Below, in pieces: positions 45,744 through 55,480 of a stretch of DNA of 64,000 nucleotides. How positions within the stretch are numbered: position 1 is the first letter of the stretch; every line of letters starts with the position of its first letter. The position numbers were made by a program, and so were the translations under genes. The notes under the pieces are model-generated. The model saw only the letters and a list, made by a program, of their open reading frames with translations, was not told the DNA's origin and ran no database searches. The DNA is from Sulfurimonas aquatica (GTDB lineage Bacteria > Campylobacterota > Campylobacteria > Campylobacterales > Sulfurimonadaceae). Where the stretch lies: positions 2,294,001-2,358,000 of the forward strand of contig NZ_CP046072.1 in NCBI RefSeq assembly GCF_017357825.1, read 5' to 3'.

Positions 45744-46773
45744 TAATTATCGACTGTGTTGGAAATGCAAAACTTAGTTTTTTTTCATTAAACTCTTTAA
45801 GTATGCGCATATTTACTTCATCGTTTGTACCTGAAATAGCACTTCCACTTCTTATCCAGTAGATAACCATAATGTTTAAAGAGAAATCTCCAAAACTATT
45901 AAAGGCAACTACTTCATCGCGGATAGCTTCATGTTCTTGAAGTATTTTTACTAAGATATCTTTTGCAAGTTGCATATTTTCAACACTTGTATCATATGTA
46001 AGGCCAATGCTAAACTTTACTTTTCGTCCATTCTCTTTAGAAACATTTAATACAGGGTTATCAGTAACATTTGAGTTTGGCATGGTAACTATTCTGCCCT
46101 CAAGTGTTTCGAGTTTTGTACTTCTAAGACCTATCTCTCTTACATATCCCTCATGCCCACTGATAATAATCCTATCATTTATGTTAAAAGGTTTATCGCT
46201 AAAAATGATAAATCCACCAAATAAGTTTGAGACTGCGTCTTTAGCTGCAAGAGCGAAGACTAAACCACCAATACCTAGACCAGTTATCATAGTTGTAACA
46301 TTGTAACCAGCATTATCCACACCGATTATAATAGTGATAGCCCAAATAGCGGTATTAACAAGTTTTCTGATGATTGGGAGCAGGATATCATCTAAGTCTG
46401 TGTCAGACTCTTTTACCTTAGGCGCTACATACTTTTCCACAACCGCGTCAAATAAACGCGTAGCAAACCAAGCAATATTGAAAATAATTAGGAAGTAGAA
46501 TATACTACCAATAAATTTATCTACTCCTTCACTGAATGTTAAAACACTCACAGCAATCCAAAAACCTAAAATAGTTATAGCTAAAGATAGAGGTTCTTCT
46601 ATCATATCTATAAAGATAAAATCTAAATCATTGCTAGTTCCTTTTGTGTAGACCTTGAGTGTTTTTTGAATCACCCAATAGAGAACCTTGCCGATTATAA
46701 CAGCTCCAATTGCAATAGCAAAAGCGAGTAACCAGTTTTGAAGTGAGTTGTTTAAATAGATTGTGTCTAACAT
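45730..46773 (-). CDS. MscS-family mechanosensitive channel
   Basis: A 347-residue small-conductance channel. Membrane helices lie at ~15-37, ~60-82, ~85-108 and ~135-155, then the pore helix with Gly/Ala packing (TTMITGLGIGGLVFALAAKDAVSNLFGG) and the cytoplasmic beta domain (FNINDRIIISGHEGYVREIGLRSTKL). It releases solutes on hypo-osmotic shock. In a genome with a glucosylglycerate module, this is a fitting exit route. First gene of a two-gene operon. Confidence 0.9.
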   Translation of the reverse strand: MLDTIYLNNSLQNWLLAFAIAIGAVIIGKVLYWVIQKTLKVYTKGTSNDLDFIFIDMIEEPLSLAITILGFWIAVSVLTFSEGVDKFIGSIFYFLIIFNIAWFATRLFDAVVEKYVAPKVKESDTDLDDILLPIIRKLVNTAIWAITIIIGVDNAGYNVTTMITGLGIGGLVFALAAKDAVSNLFGGFIIFSDKPFNINDRIIISGHEGYVREIGLRSTKLETLEGRIVTMPNSNVTDNPVLNVSKENGRKVKFSIGLTYDTSVENMQLAKDILVKILQEHEAIRDEVVAFNSFGDFSLNIMVIYWIRSGSAISGTNDEVNMRILKEFNEKKLSFAFPTQSIIIEKN

Positions 46774-46797
46774 CTGAGTCCTTATAAAGTAATTATG

Positions 46798-46803
46798 TAT
46801 AAT
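46798..46803 (+). promoter_or_regulatory. -10 box of the YpfJ-type gene
   Basis: TATAAT 27 bases before the ATG at 46830. The leader has no strong ribosome binding site (ATTATAGGTTGTG). Confidence 0.4.
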
Positions 46804-46829
46804 AGCAAATTTATATTATAGGTTGTGTT

Positions 46830-47702
46830 ATGGATTGGAAAAATTTACGAAGAAGTTCAAATATAGAAGACTTTAGATCAAAATCTACTGCAAGAGGCTC
46901 AGCTGGTGGAGCGAGGATGGCTATGCCTATTATTCGCTTTTTATTAGGCAATAAATATGGTCGCATAGTTTTAATTATTGGTGCTATTGCATATTTTCTT
47001 GGTTATAACCCTCTGGCATTATTATCATTTTTAGATGCGCCGCAAACAAAACAGCAATCTTCTAAAATAAGTGCTAAAGATAATGAAACTGCCGAATTCG
47101 TCTCTGTAGTTTTAGCTCAGAGTGAAGATATATGGAGTAAACTATTTGCGCAAAAGGGTTTAGCGTACAAAGAACCAAAGCTAGTTCTCTTTAGAGGTGG
47201 AATTACTAGTGGGTGTGGTTATGCAAGTAAGCAAACTGGACCGTTTTATTGTCCAACTGACAAAAAAGTATATCTTGATTTGAGCTTTTTTCAAGAGTTA
47301 AAAAATCGTCATAACGCGCCAGGTGACTTTGCCCAAGCTTATGTTATAGCTCATGAGGTCGGACATCATGTACAAAACTTACAGGGTACTCTAAACAAAT
47401 CGCACAAAATTAAAAAATCATCATCAGAAAAAATAGCTAACGCAACCCAGGTAAAAGTAGAACTTCAAGCAGATTGTTATGGAGGGATATGGGCTCATTA
47501 CGTACAAAGTGCTATTGAAGAAGGAGACATAGAAGAAGCGCTTAACGCCGCAAGTGCCATAGGTGATGACACCCTACAAAAGCAAGCGAGAGGTTATGTC
47601 GTTCCCGACGCTTTTACACATGGTAGTGCAAAAGATAGGATGAAGTGGTTTAGCATAGGTTATAAGTCTGGAAAAATAGACTCATGCTACACTGGTCTCT
47701 AG
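46830..47702 (+). CDS. YpfJ-family neutral zinc metallopeptidase
   Basis: A 290-residue membrane-anchored zincin. The start MDWKNLRRSSNIED and a membrane helix at ~48-66 match the YpfJ family. The zinc site HEVGHHVQN is near residue 175, with the third ligand in ELQADCYGGIWAH. The active domain is predicted to be periplasmic. Natural substrate unknown. Its last four bases overlap the convergent HerA-like gene. Confidence 0.9.
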   Translation: MDWKNLRRSSNIEDFRSKSTARGSAGGARMAMPIIRFLLGNKYGRIVLIIGAIAYFLGYNPLALLSFLDAPQTKQQSSKISAKDNETAEFVSVVLAQSEDIWSKLFAQKGLAYKEPKLVLFRGGITSGCGYASKQTGPFYCPTDKKVYLDLSFFQELKNRHNAPGDFAQAYVIAHEVGHHVQNLQGTLNKSHKIKKSSSEKIANATQVKVELQADCYGGIWAHYVQSAIEEGDIEEALNAASAIGDDTLQKQARGYVVPDAFTHGSAKDRMKWFSIGYKSGKIDSCYTGL

Positions 47703-49993
47703 CGCTCCCATAGTATAGCAATATCTTCTATAATGATATCACTTCGTCTAGGCTTTATAAAAAAAGACGTAATCTCATAGTTATCTATGCTTATTGCGTC
47801 TTCTATCGCCTCTACCTCATTATCCAAATCAATTTTCAACTCTTCGAGTTTTTCTTCAGTATCTTGGATGAGTGACTCTATATTTTTGACGTCATTACGT
47901 TCTTTTAGAACACCCTTGCCTTTTTTAAATGCCGAAGCACCTTTTCGCATGGTAGCCCCTGAACTTGATTTTTTACCAAAAAATGCACCAAAAAGCGCAA
48001 GCCCAACATCAATAAGGGTATCGGAGGTTTTAGAGCTAACATCACTTTGCTCTTTTTGCAGACGCATTTCTAGTTTTTTGAGCTTATCATGTAGACGAGT
48101 AAATTTTGACTCAAACCTAGCCTCTAGCTTTTCAAGCTTCTCATCACGTAAATCTTTGAGTCTGTCTTCAACCTCAACAATAAAATCTTTTTTACTCTGA
48201 TCTATTTTTGATTCTAGTTTTAATTGCTTACAAGAAAAGAGTTCTATATTTTGCGAGGTATAAAAATGTTGAGATAGAGACTTCTCTAAAGTTTTAAGCG
48301 TTTTGAGTTGCGTTATTATCTTTGGTAGTTTTGCAAAAGAGTTTTGAGCTGTTTTTTTATTTGTAACGCCAGATAAACTCTCATCTAAGGCTTCACTCCA
48401 CTCCAAAGTTGTCTGTGACTCATAAAGCTCAAGCTTTAGCTCCTTTGTTTTTATGATGTCAATCACTCTTTTTTGATTAAAAAACCGTACTTTAGTTTTG
48501 GCATATATGTATGGGTAGAATGGAGTCTCTCCATTTATATTTGTATCTAAGAAATACTCTTTTATACTTTCATTTATAATCTCTTTGTTACTTATACTCG
48601 ACGCCTTCTTTTGTGCTTTTGGCATTACTACTTCGCTAAAGGTCTCTTTTTTACTCTGCATCAAACGTTTTATATCATCTTTTGTCATTGGTCCCTTAAG
48701 ATAAGAGAGAACCCATCTCGTAGAAAACTCTAGAGTTGCCTCGCTATGAACGTTTTTTAAAAAGAAGTGTCTTCCTTTAAGCGTGGCAAGTTTGTGTCGT
48801 ATCTCCTCTTTGGAGAGTTTCGACTTTGCCATAAGAGGCTCGAGAACTTTATCTATATCTTGTTTTGTCTGGAGCTTTCCTACAAACCACGTTCCAATGT
48901 TTGAGAGTCCTTTATAGTCCAAATCTACAGGATTTTGAGTTGAGAGAATAACGCCAGTTCCAAAAGCCCGAGCTTGCTTGAGCAGTAAAAGCATAGGTTC
49001 TTTTGAAGGAGGATTTTTACTTGGTGGAAAAAATCCAAAAATCTCATCCATATAGAGAAGACTTTTAAGACTTGAACTTCCACTCTGTGCTCTCATCCAA
49101 CTAATATAAGTGTTTAAAAGTATGGTTACAAAAAACATCCGCTCACTATCACTTAAATGGGCAATACTAAAAATAGCCACCTTGGCGTTTCCATTCTCAT
49201 CATAAAGCATATTTTGTATATCTAAGGCTTCGCCCTCTAACCATGAGGAAAAGCTTATAGAAGATATAACGCCATTTAAAGCCATTGCTAATTTCATTCT
49301 CTCTTTTTGAGGATAAAATGTTTTTAAAGACATAATTCCTATTTTTTCAAAAGGAGGAGTGGCTATATAGCCTATAATCTCTTCTAGTGAGAGTGAAATC
49401 CCTTGTAGGTAGCAGTGATGAAATATATTTGAAAGGAGTAAATGCTCTTTTGAGTTTATTGGATCTGCTTCTATAGATAAAAGAGCAAGTAGAGATGAGA
49501 CACTTGCGTTTATAAGTGAAGTGAGAGTGTCGTTATCTTCTAATACCTCTTGAGATGGAGCACTAAAACTCCCTAAGATATTTACGCCTACACCTGCAGA
49601 GCTTCCTGGCGTATATATTGTTTTTTCTACCTCTGCAAATTTTTGAACTCTTGAGCTATCTTGTCCTGAGGCGGTTAAACCATCTCTCCACATAGTTGCC
49701 ATCTTTTCTGCCATCTCTGGTTTTTCGAGCCACGGTTCGAACTCTTTTGCCTCAAGATTGGGAAATGCCAAACAGAGGTTCCCCATATCTCCTTTTGGGT
49801 CAATTATGATAGAGGGAATGTTATCAATGGCTGCTTCTTCAATAAGACCAATGCCAAGACCTGTTTTACCTGAGCCTGTCATTCCTATAAGCATCGCATG
49901 CGTTGTTAAGTGTTTTGACTTATAAAGAGTTAAGTCTTCATTCTCATTTTTACCTAAGTAAAATAGCCCCATTTTTTCATAGAGTTCTTTCAT
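47699..49993 (-). CDS. HerA-like ATPase with C-terminal coiled coil
   Basis: A 764-residue P-loop ATPase of the HerA/FtsK superfamily. Walker A is GMTGSGKT at residues 37-44, the following DPKGDMGNL is typical, and Walker B is LLYMDEIFGF, with a sensor-like LSTQNPVDLDYKGL. The last ~200 residues form a long charged coiled coil broken by a Gly/Ala-rich, hydrophobic patch (DVGLALFGAFFGKKSS). It is not VirB4 or FtsK proper. It follows nifJ and the DHOD-like gene on the same strand, 27 bases after the latter, with no clear metabolic link. Confidence 0.72.
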   Translation of the reverse strand: MKELYEKMGLFYLGKNENEDLTLYKSKHLTTHAMLIGMTGSGKTGLGIGLIEEAAIDNIPSIIIDPKGDMGNLCLAFPNLEAKEFEPWLEKPEMAEKMATMWRDGLTASGQDSSRVQKFAEVEKTIYTPGSSAGVGVNILGSFSAPSQEVLEDNDTLTSLINASVSSLLALLSIEADPINSKEHLLLSNIFHHCYLQGISLSLEEIIGYIATPPFEKIGIMSLKTFYPQKERMKLAMALNGVISSISFSSWLEGEALDIQNMLYDENGNAKVAIFSIAHLSDSERMFFVTILLNTYISWMRAQSGSSSLKSLLYMDEIFGFFPPSKNPPSKEPMLLLLKQARAFGTGVILSTQNPVDLDYKGLSNIGTWFVGKLQTKQDIDKVLEPLMAKSKLSKEEIRHKLATLKGRHFFLKNVHSEATLEFSTRWVLSYLKGPMTKDDIKRLMQSKKETFSEVVMPKAQKKASSISNKEIINESIKEYFLDTNINGETPFYPYIYAKTKVRFFNQKRVIDIIKTKELKLELYESQTTLEWSEALDESLSGVTNKKTAQNSFAKLPKIITQLKTLKTLEKSLSQHFYTSQNIELFSCKQLKLESKIDQSKKDFIVEVEDRLKDLRDEKLEKLEARFESKFTRLHDKLKKLEMRLQKEQSDVSSKTSDTLIDVGLALFGAFFGKKSSSGATMRKGASAFKKGKGVLKERNDVKNIESLIQDTEEKLEELKIDLDNEVEAIEDAISIDNYEITSFFIKPRRSDIIIEDIAILWER

Positions 49994-50020
49994 ATACTTC
50001 CCAAATTTAGATTTTAAAGT

Positions 50021-51013
50021 TTAATACCTATACGAAGTTAAAACTCTCATATAACTTGCTCTCTCATAAGCAGCGGGATTACTTGAGTGGTGTAGAGATA
50101 TACTTCCCTTCATCTGCTCTATAGAGACATACTCTTTTTCAACCATCCACTGCGTTAAAGCATCTAATGTATTTTTAATGTGAATAGGGCCATGCTCTAA
50201 AATGGTAGTAACCATCTGTACGGCATCCGCTCCACTCATCATCGCTTTTAAAATATCTTCATAATTTTTTACACCCGTAGAGGCACAGATAGAAGCATCT
50301 ACTTTTTTATAAAGTATAGCAGACCAACGCAGCGTTTCACTCAAGTCTTTAGAGCTACTTGGATTTATAGTTTGTACGCTATTAAGGTTTTCTAAGTCTA
50401 TATCTACATGTACCGGTCTATCAAAAAGTACTAAAGCGTTGGCACCTATGTTTGTAAACTTTTTTGCCATATTTGCAGGAGATGAAAATATTGCGTTCAT
50501 CTTTATGCTTACAGGTAGGCTAACACTCTCTCTCACCGCTTTTAAAGTATCTAAGTACATCTCTTCTATCTCTTTTCCCTCAAGTTCTAAATCTGTTGGA
50601 ATATAAGTGATGTTTAACTCTAATGCGTCTACTCCCGCATCTTCAAGCTTTTTGGCATACTCTATCCATCCCCCGCGACTCACACCGTTAAGTGAAGCAA
50701 TAATAGGGATGTTTACCTCTTCTTTGAGCTTAATAAGTTCTTCAAGGTAGTGTTCTGATTCTAAATTACTCAGTTTTACTTCGGGAAAATAGCCTAAAGA
50801 CTCTGCATAACTCTCACTACCAGCAAACATAAAATGATCAAGTTCATGTGTCTCATGATTTATCTGCTCTTCAAAGATAGAGTGTAAAACAACTGCAGCT
50901 GCACCATTTTCTTCTAACTTTTTTATAGACTCGATAGTTGCAGTAAGTGGAGAAGCTCCGATTATTATAGGGTTTTTGAGTTTTAAACCCATGTATGTTG
51001 TGCTTAAGTCCAT
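50021..51013 (-). CDS. Dihydroorotate dehydrogenase-like flavoprotein next to nifJ
   Basis: A 330-residue TIM-barrel protein of the DHOD superfamily (GLKLKNPIIIGASPLTATIESIKKL; ASLNGVSRGGWIEYAKKLE; ASTGVKNYEDILKAMMSGAD). Classical PyrD uses a Cys or Ser base in a conserved NVSCPN-type segment; here the equivalent reads LNITYIPTD, so pyrimidine synthesis is doubtful. It begins one base after nifJ ends, an association I know from other bacteria, suggesting a redox partner of pyruvate oxidoreductase. Confidence 0.72.
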   Translation of the reverse strand: MDLSTTYMGLKLKNPIIIGASPLTATIESIKKLEENGAAAVVLHSIFEEQINHETHELDHFMFAGSESYAESLGYFPEVKLSNLESEHYLEELIKLKEEVNIPIIASLNGVSRGGWIEYAKKLEDAGVDALELNITYIPTDLELEGKEIEEMYLDTLKAVRESVSLPVSIKMNAIFSSPANMAKKFTNIGANALVLFDRPVHVDIDLENLNSVQTINPSSSKDLSETLRWSAILYKKVDASICASTGVKNYEDILKAMMSGADAVQMVTTILEHGPIHIKNTLDALTQWMVEKEYVSIEQMKGSISLHHSSNPAAYERASYMRVLTSYRY

Positions 51014-51014
51014 T

Positions 51015-54000
51015 TTAGTTCTCCTCTACTTTAGCAAATGATTGCTCTAGTGTTTGATAGCGTTTATACATATCTTTAGCATGATGTCTTGCTGTTTCTA
51101 GATACTCTTTAGCATTGTTCTCATCAAGTTTTTCAACCATTTTAAATCGCGTCTCTTGATACATAAAGTTTTTCACGTCTATTTGGGGACCTTTATAATC
51201 AAGAATCATAGGGTTTTTACCCTCTTTTTCTAAATCTGGGTTATATCTAAAGGTTGCCCAAAGACCACAATCAACTGCTAATTTTTGATGTGCCATTCCA
51301 TAACGTAAGTCATATCCATGTGCAACACAGTGTGAGTATGCGATTATGATAGATGGTCCATCATAAGCTTCTGCTTCGACAAAGGCCTTAACGGTTTGAG
51401 CGTCACTTGCACCCATAGCAACCCTTGCTACGTAAACGTTTCCATAAGAGACAGCCATCATCGCTAAGTCTTTTGGAATTTGAGCTTTTCCATTTGCTGC
51501 AAACTTGGCAATGGCTCCTGTCATTGTAGCCTTAGATTGTTGCCCGCCTGTGTTTGAGTAAACTTGTGTATCTAGTACTAATATATTTACATTTTTACCA
51601 CTTGCAAGAACATGGTCGACTCCGCCATAGCCAATGTCATAGGCCCAGCCATCGCCACCCATCATCCATACAGATTTTTTCACCAAATAATCACTCAGCT
51701 CTCTTAGTCTGTTGGCCTCATCGCCTTTAGCGTCTTTAAGTACGTCTTTAAGCTCTTTTACGCGTTGGCGTTGCGCGAAGATATCTGGCTCATCTTTTTG
51801 CTCTGCGTTTAAGATACTCTCTTTTAACTCATCAGGTATACCACTTAAGGCACTAAGTGTTTCTCTCGCATTATGAGTATGCTTATCGATTGCAAGTCTA
51901 AATCCAAGACCAAACTCCGCATTATCCTCAAAGAGTGAGTTTGACCAGGCAGGACCACGACCATCCTCGTTCTTTCTCCAAGGAGTAGTAGGTAGGTTTC
52001 CACCATATATGGAAGAGCAGCCAGTAGCATTTGCTATTATCATTCTGTCTCCAAAGAGTTGAGAAGCTAGTTTTACGTATGGCGTTTCACCACACCCTGG
52101 ACAGGCTCCACTAAACTCAAAGAGAGGTTCTAAGAACTGTGTTTCTTTTACTTTTTCATGGTTGAGTTTACTTCTATCGTAAGCTGGTAGTTTTGTAAAG
52201 TAGTCCCATGTTTGTGCTCCACTCTCTCTGATAGGCTCTTGAGGAGACATATTAATAGCTTTGAGATTTGTTTGAGATTTATTTTTAGCTGGACACACCT
52301 CAACACAAAGAGTACATCCCGTACAATCCTCAACCGCAACCTGAATGGTAAACATCTCCGACTCTTCAAAGGTTTTCCCTTTTGCTTTTGTAAAAAGAAA
52401 GTTATCCGGTAAGTCCGTTAAAATTGTCTCATCTATGACTTTAGAGCGAATAGCGGCATGTGGACATACAAGAACGCATTTATTACACTGTATACAGGTG
52501 TCAGGATCCCAGATAGGAACTTCAAGTGCGATACTGCGTTTTTGATACTGTGACGTTCCTGTCTGCCAAGTTCCATCATCAGGTATTGCTGAAACAGGAA
52601 GCGAGTCTCCATCACCGGAGATGATTTTAGCTGTGACTTCTTCTACAAACTTATCAAAGTCACCTTGAACAAGGGGTTGCATCGCTTTTTGTCCTATAGT
52701 CTCTTTTGGAACAGTTACTTCAAAAAGGTTTTCAAGGGTGTTGTCTACCGCGATATAGTTCATCTCAACTATTTTTTTACCCTTAGAACTATAAGACTTC
52801 TCTATAGAGTTTTTAATCTTCTCTATCGCTTCTTCTTTTGGAAGTATGTTCGATATTGCGAAGAAGCAAGTCTGCATCACCGTGTTGATACGTCTTCCCA
52901 TATTACTTTTTAGAGAGACTTTTGTTGCATCTATCACATAAAATTTAAGTTCTTTTTCTATAATCTCCTCTTGAACTCTCAGAGGGAGTTTTGAGAAAAC
53001 TATATCTTTTGAAAAAGGAGAATTTAGTAAAAAAGTAGCTCCCTGTTCTGCATTTCTTAAGATATCGAACTTCTCTAAAAACACACTCTGATGACAGGCT
53101 ATAAAGTTTGCTTTTTCTATAAGATAGCTTGATTTTATAGGCTCTTTACCAAAACGCAGGTGTGATGTCGTCATCGAACCTGACTTGTTAGAGTCGTATA
53201 CGAAATAGCCCTGTGCATAGTTTGGCGTTTGAGTCCCTATAATTTTAATGGAGTTTTTATTTGCACCGACTGTTCCATCACTTCCAAGTCCGAAAAACAT
53301 TCCTCTAAAGACGTCTTTACTTGCTAATGTAAATGTGCTGTCCCACTCAAGTGAAGTGTGGGTAACATCATCATGAATACCGATAGTAAAGTGATTTTTT
53401 GGTTTTTCTTTATCTAGCTCATTAAAAACGGCTATAACCATAGAGGGAGTAAACTCTTTTGAAGAGAGACCGTAACGCCCACCGATAATGTGTGGCATAT
53501 CAAATCCAAGAGCCCCATCTGAGTCAAGTTCACTTAGAGCACTAACAATATCAAGATAAAGAGGTTCACCTAAAGAGCCTGACTCTTTTGTTCTATCTAG
53601 CACAGCTATGGACTTTGTAGTTTTTGGTAAAACTGCTAAAAAATGCTTAACTGAAAAAGGTCTATAGAGTCTTACTTTTAAAACACCAACTTTTTCATCT
53701 TGTTCAAGAAGATAATCTACCGTCTCTTCTACCGTGTCACAGCTTGACCCCATAAGAATAATTATTTTAGTCGCATCTTTTGCACCATAATAATCAAAAA
53801 GTTTATATGAACGTCCCGTTAACTTAGAGAACTTATCCATACTCTCTTGTAAAATGTCAGGAAGCTTTTCATAGTAAATATTGGAGCTTTCACGTCCTTG
53901 AAAATAGACATCAGGGTTTTGGGAAGTTCCACGAATGACGGGTCTGTCTGAACTAAGCGAGCGATTTCTATGAGCGTGCACTAAATCCTCATCTATCATA

Positions 54001-54575
54001 GCTTTAATAGTCTCTATATCGAGTATTTCTATCTTACTTACCTCGTGAGAAGTTCTAAATCCATCAAAAAAGTGTAAAAAAGGTATGCGGGTTCTAAGGG
54101 TTGTATCTTGAGCTATAAGAGCAAAGTCATGCGCTTCTTGAACGTTCACTGAAGAAAAAAGAGCAAAACCGGTTTGACGCACCGCCATAACGTCACTATG
54201 ATCTCCAAATATAGATAGAGCTTGCGTGGCAATGGCGCGAGCCGCTACGTGAAAAACGGTAGGGGTTAACTCTCCTGCAATTTTATACATATTTGGAATC
54301 ATAAGGAGTAAGCCCTGAGAGGCTGTAAAGGTTGTAGTAAGTGCTCCAGTTTGAAGTGAACCATGAACTGCTCCACTAGCCCCGCCCTCACTCTGCATCT
54401 CCATTATTTCAGGAAGACCACCGAAAATATTTCGCTCACCCCTGCTGGAGTAAATATCACTTAACTCTGCCATAGGAGTAGATGGAGTAATAGGATATAT
54501 TGCTATTACTTCGTTTGTTTTGTGGGCGACTCTTGCAACTGCTTCATTTGCATCTATTGTTAACATCTGTTTCAT
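51015..54575 (-). CDS. nifJ: Pyruvate:ferredoxin (flavodoxin) oxidoreductase, single-chain
   Basis: Reversibly converts pyruvate, CoA and oxidised ferredoxin to acetyl-CoA and CO2. The 1,186-residue chain fuses all subunits: domain I (AIYPITPSTPMAELSD), transketolase-like domain II, gamma domain (MFFGLGSDGTVGANKN), two 4Fe-4S sites (CIQCNKCVLVCPHAA; CTGCTLCVEVCPAK) and the TPP domain (CPGCGETPYVKLASQL, GGDGWAYDIGYGG). In rTCA-cycle autotrophs it runs in the carboxylating direction. It is 51 bases after galU and probably in one long transcript with the sugar genes. Confidence 0.96.
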   Translation of the reverse strand: MKQMLTIDANEAVARVAHKTNEVIAIYPITPSTPMAELSDIYSSRGERNIFGGLPEIMEMQSEGGASGAVHGSLQTGALTTTFTASQGLLLMIPNMYKIAGELTPTVFHVAARAIATQALSIFGDHSDVMAVRQTGFALFSSVNVQEAHDFALIAQDTTLRTRIPFLHFFDGFRTSHEVSKIEILDIETIKAMIDEDLVHAHRNRSLSSDRPVIRGTSQNPDVYFQGRESSNIYYEKLPDILQESMDKFSKLTGRSYKLFDYYGAKDATKIIILMGSSCDTVEETVDYLLEQDEKVGVLKVRLYRPFSVKHFLAVLPKTTKSIAVLDRTKESGSLGEPLYLDIVSALSELDSDGALGFDMPHIIGGRYGLSSKEFTPSMVIAVFNELDKEKPKNHFTIGIHDDVTHTSLEWDSTFTLASKDVFRGMFFGLGSDGTVGANKNSIKIIGTQTPNYAQGYFVYDSNKSGSMTTSHLRFGKEPIKSSYLIEKANFIACHQSVFLEKFDILRNAEQGATFLLNSPFSKDIVFSKLPLRVQEEIIEKELKFYVIDATKVSLKSNMGRRINTVMQTCFFAISNILPKEEAIEKIKNSIEKSYSSKGKKIVEMNYIAVDNTLENLFEVTVPKETIGQKAMQPLVQGDFDKFVEEVTAKIISGDGDSLPVSAIPDDGTWQTGTSQYQKRSIALEVPIWDPDTCIQCNKCVLVCPHAAIRSKVIDETILTDLPDNFLFTKAKGKTFEESEMFTIQVAVEDCTGCTLCVEVCPAKNKSQTNLKAINMSPQEPIRESGAQTWDYFTKLPAYDRSKLNHEKVKETQFLEPLFEFSGACPGCGETPYVKLASQLFGDRMIIANATGCSSIYGGNLPTTPWRKNEDGRGPAWSNSLFEDNAEFGLGFRLAIDKHTHNARETLSALSGIPDELKESILNAEQKDEPDIFAQRQRVKELKDVLKDAKGDEANRLRELSDYLVKKSVWMMGGDGWAYDIGYGGVDHVLASGKNVNILVLDTQVYSNTGGQQSKATMTGAIAKFAANGKAQIPKDLAMMAVSYGNVYVARVAMGASDAQTVKAFVEAEAYDGPSIIIAYSHCVAHGYDLRYGMAHQKLAVDCGLWATFRYNPDLEKEGKNPMILDYKGPQIDVKNFMYQETRFKMVEKLDENNAKEYLETARHHAKDMYKRYQTLEQSFAKVEEN

Positions 54576-54626
54576 CGATAATCTCCTTTTCTTCTCAAAA
54601 GTCGATACTTACCCAAACTATGAGTA

Positions 54627-55460
54627 CTATTTCGCCTCTTGTTCTAAGTTGTAAAAGTAGTTTGTAGCTTCAACAAAGCCATCAACACTTCCACAGTCAA
54701 ATCTTTTTCCTTTAAACTTGTACGCTATAACCATACCTTTTTTAGCTTGATCACAAAGGGCGTCTGTGATTTGAAGCTCTCCATTTTTTCCAGGTTTAGT
54801 TTTTTTAATCATATCAAATATATCTGGTGTTAAAATATAACGACCTATTACGGCTTGGTTTGTTGGCGCTTCGCCTACATCTGGTTTTTCTATCATGTTT
54901 GAAACCATAAAAACACCATCTTCTATCTCATTTCCTTCGATGATTCCATACTTATGTACGTCTTCATCTGGAACTTCCATAGTAGCTACGATGCAGCATT
55001 TATACTTCGCATATAGGTCAACCATCTGTTTAAGCACTCCATCGCCATCAGGATTAACGCAGAGGTCGTCTGCTAGAACTACGGCAAATGGATTCTCAAA
55101 GCCTACAAGAACGTTTCCTTTGTAGATAGCGTCGCCAAGACCTTTCATCTCATTTTGGCGAGTGTATGTAAAGGTACAGTTTTTAATTATGTTTCTAATT
55201 CCATCAAGCATCTTCTCTTTAGAAGTATCTTTAATCTGATGTTCAAGCTCATAAGAGATGTCAAAGTGATCTGTGATAGCGCGCTTTCCACGTCCCGTGA
55301 TAACCGCCATTACTTCACATCCCGCTTCCATAGCCTCTTCAACACCATACTGTATAAGTGGTTTTGTAAGAACTGGCAGCATCTCTTTAGGCATTGCCTT
55401 TGTTGCGGGTAGGAACCTTGTTCCATAGCCTGCTGCTGGGAATAAACATTTTCTAATCAT
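54627..55460 (-). CDS. galU: UTP-glucose-1-phosphate uridylyltransferase
   Basis: Makes UDP-glucose from UTP and glucose-1-phosphate. The 277 residues include FPAAGYGTRFLPATKAMPKEM, LVGFENPFAVVLADD and the C-terminal GKRFDCGSVDGFVEA. It sits between the sugar phosphorylase (which yields glucose-1-phosphate) and nifJ, so it can return that sugar phosphate to UDP-glucose for GpgS. Twenty bases after the phosphorylase. Confidence 0.96.
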   Translation of the reverse strand: MIRKCLFPAAGYGTRFLPATKAMPKEMLPVLTKPLIQYGVEEAMEAGCEVMAVITGRGKRAITDHFDISYELEHQIKDTSKEKMLDGIRNIIKNCTFTYTRQNEMKGLGDAIYKGNVLVGFENPFAVVLADDLCVNPDGDGVLKQMVDLYAKYKCCIVATMEVPDEDVHKYGIIEGNEIEDGVFMVSNMIEKPDVGEAPTNQAVIGRYILTPDIFDMIKKTKPGKNGELQITDALCDQAKKGMVIAYKFKGKRFDCGSVDGFVEATNYFYNLEQEAK

Positions 55461-55480
55461 TTTCTATCCTTGTAATAAGT

